Part shown: positions 63,049 through 64,000 of the stretch, piece by piece | Position numbering within the stretch: position 1 is the first letter of the stretch | How the letters are laid out: each line of letters opens with the position of its first letter | DNA from: Haloplanus ruber | GTDB taxonomy: Archaea; Halobacteriota; Halobacteria; Halobacteriales; Haloferacaceae | Length of the DNA: 64,000 nucleotides | Assembly: GCF_024494725.1 (NCBI RefSeq) | Contig: NZ_JANHDK010000004.1 | Span: forward strand, 248,001-312,000 | Reading direction: 5' to 3' | The notes under the pieces: model-generated | The model's input: only the letters and a program-made list of their open reading frames with translations | The model's database searches: none | Told to the model about the DNA's origin: nothing | Made by a program: the position numbers and the translations under genes

Positions 63049-64000
63049 ATGTCACATCAGTCCAGTCTCGACGCAAAGCGACACGCGATAAGTGTGTTCG
63101 GGCGACGGATGCTCGAACAGGGTCTCACGAAAGGTACCGGCGGGAACATCAGCGCCCGCGAGGGAGATACGATCGCCATCAGCCCCTCCGGGATGCCGTA
63201 CGACGAGATCGATCCCGAAGACGTTCCGACAATCGATCTACAGGGCGATCACGTCTCGGGTGATCGCGTCCCCTCCAGCGAACGCCGGATGCACGCGACG
63301 ATCCTCCGCGAACGCGAGGACGTGGGGGCCGTCGTTCACACCCACTCGCCGTACGCGACGACCTTCGCCAGTCTCGACGAGTCCGTTCGCCCGTCACATT
63401 ACCTCATCGCCTTCGTCGGCGACGAGATTCCCGTCTCGGGGTACGCCACCTACGGGACCGCCGACCTCGCCGAGTTGGCCATCGATGCCCTCGGCGACGA
63501 GTACGACGCCTGCCTGTTGCGAAACCACGGGACTATCGCCGTCGGCGACACCGTCGAGGCGGCGTTCGAGCGCGCACTGATGGTGGAGTACTGTGCGCGA
63601 ATCCACTACCAGGCACGGAACATCGGCGAACCGACGCTGCTCCCCGACGAGGAGATCGGTCGCCTCCGTGAGATGTTCGAGAGCTACGGCCAGAGCAGCC
63701 AAGACGAGGTCGACCCGGTCGCCCCCGCTCCCGACGCCGACGAGTTGGCCGACGGGCGGGACGCGGTCGCCACCCTCGGTGTCGAGATGCTCGAACAGGG
63801 GCTTACGAAGGGGACCGGCGGCAACGTCAGCGCGCGCGACGGCGACAGAGTCGCGATCAACCCCTCGGGAGTCCCCTACGGCGAGGTCACCCCCGAGACG
63901 GTCCCGCTGGTCGACTTGGAGGGCGAACAGGTCGCGGGCGAACTCGCGGCATCGAGCGAGACGCCGATGCATACGATGATCTACCGCGAGCGCGACGATG
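63049..64000 (+). CDS. Tandem class II aldolase/AraD-like protein (3' end outside window)
   Basis: A class II aldolase of the fuculose-1-phosphate/rhamnulose-1-phosphate/AraD type with two copies of the domain in one chain. ATG 63049 gives 317 residues before the window ends. Domain 1 (about 8-215) has GTGGNISARE, the catalytic Glu78 (SSERRMHATILRERE), zinc ligands His97 and His99 (VVHTHSPYAT) and His160 (LLRNHGTIAVG). A 20-residue acidic linker leads to domain 2 (from about 235) with LTKGTGGNVSARDGD and SSETPMHTMIYRERD. Single-domain aldolases are about 215 residues, so this is a fusion or internal duplication. It completes the kinase-reductase-aldolase set. Confidence 0.88.
   Translation, partial: MSHQSSLDAKRHAISVFGRRMLEQGLTKGTGGNISAREGDTIAISPSGMPYDEIDPEDVPTIDLQGDHVSGDRVPSSERRMHATILREREDVGAVVHTHSPYATTFASLDESVRPSHYLIAFVGDEIPVSGYATYGTADLAELAIDALGDEYDACLLRNHGTIAVGDTVEAAFERALMVEYCARIHYQARNIGEPTLLPDEEIGRLREMFESYGQSSQDEVDPVAPAPDADELADGRDAVATLGVEMLEQGLTKGTGGNVSARDGDRVAINPSGVPYGEVTPETVPLVDLEGEQVAGELAASSETPMHTMIYRERDD

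Overview
The window reads as a stretch of a haloarchaeal (class Halobacteria) replicon. Coding regions are GC-rich and the proteins are strongly acidic. It carries an archaeal Orc1/Cdc6, RdfA with its SMC-like partner, receiver-PAS-histidine kinase proteins, Tat-type lipoproteins and archaeal TATA elements close to start codons, all typical of this group. The genus cannot be fixed from the sequence. Both ends are cut inside genes: a photolyase/cryptochrome on the left and a class II aldolase on the right.

Region 1 (1-16 kb) holds light and DNA-damage functions, a replication origin and gene debris. It has a photolyase, a photolyase N-terminal scrap, the UV endonuclease UvsE, a dead family-B DNA polymerase fragment with an in-frame stop, and a receiver/PAS histidine kinase. 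Then comes an orc1/cdc6 gene flanked on both sides by at least nine copies of an ORB-like repeat (core CCTCTATCGATGTG). A tenth copy lies near 13.3 kb. Two copies sit 19-20 bp from a TTACCCCACA/TGTGGGGTAA inverted repeat. A second receiver/PAS kinase in this block contains an apparently complete LOV blue-light domain, with Cys in GRNCRFLQ. The block ends with a lactonase plus iron alcohol dehydrogenase pair that resembles a gamma-butyrolactone pathway.

Region 2 (16-23 kb) has an ABC exporter with a lipoprotein, a methyltransferase, a small membrane protein, and the convergent rdfA / SMC-like pair.

Region 3 (23-48 kb) is a purine salvage and degradation island. It holds xanthine dehydrogenase (two subunits, no FAD subunit seen), urate oxidase, HIU hydrolase, OHCU decarboxylase, two allantoinase/hydantoinase paralogues, an allantoate amidohydrolase-type enzyme, DUF3830, adenine deaminase, two TrzA-type deaminases and four transporters (NCS2, AzgA-type, NCS1, MFS). 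IclR regulators lie at both ends. A decayed second copy of the amidohydrolase N-terminus sits at 43.5 kb. Together these genes would take up purines, deaminate them, oxidise them to urate and open the ring to allantoin and allantoate. Several inverted repeats recur here and look like operators.

Region 4 (48-64 kb) is for sugar, sugar-acid or polyol catabolism. It has an SDR, a sorbitol-type Zn dehydrogenase, a PfkB kinase with a DhnA-type aldolase, and a third IclR with its own palindromes. It also has a galactonate-dehydratase homologue with a rewritten active site, a PdxA-like dehydrogenase, a complete ABC sugar importer, a rhamnulokinase-like kinase, an aldo/keto reductase and a tandemly duplicated class II aldolase. 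The substrate is not evident.

All identifications rest on reading motifs and recalled family features; no database search was possible.
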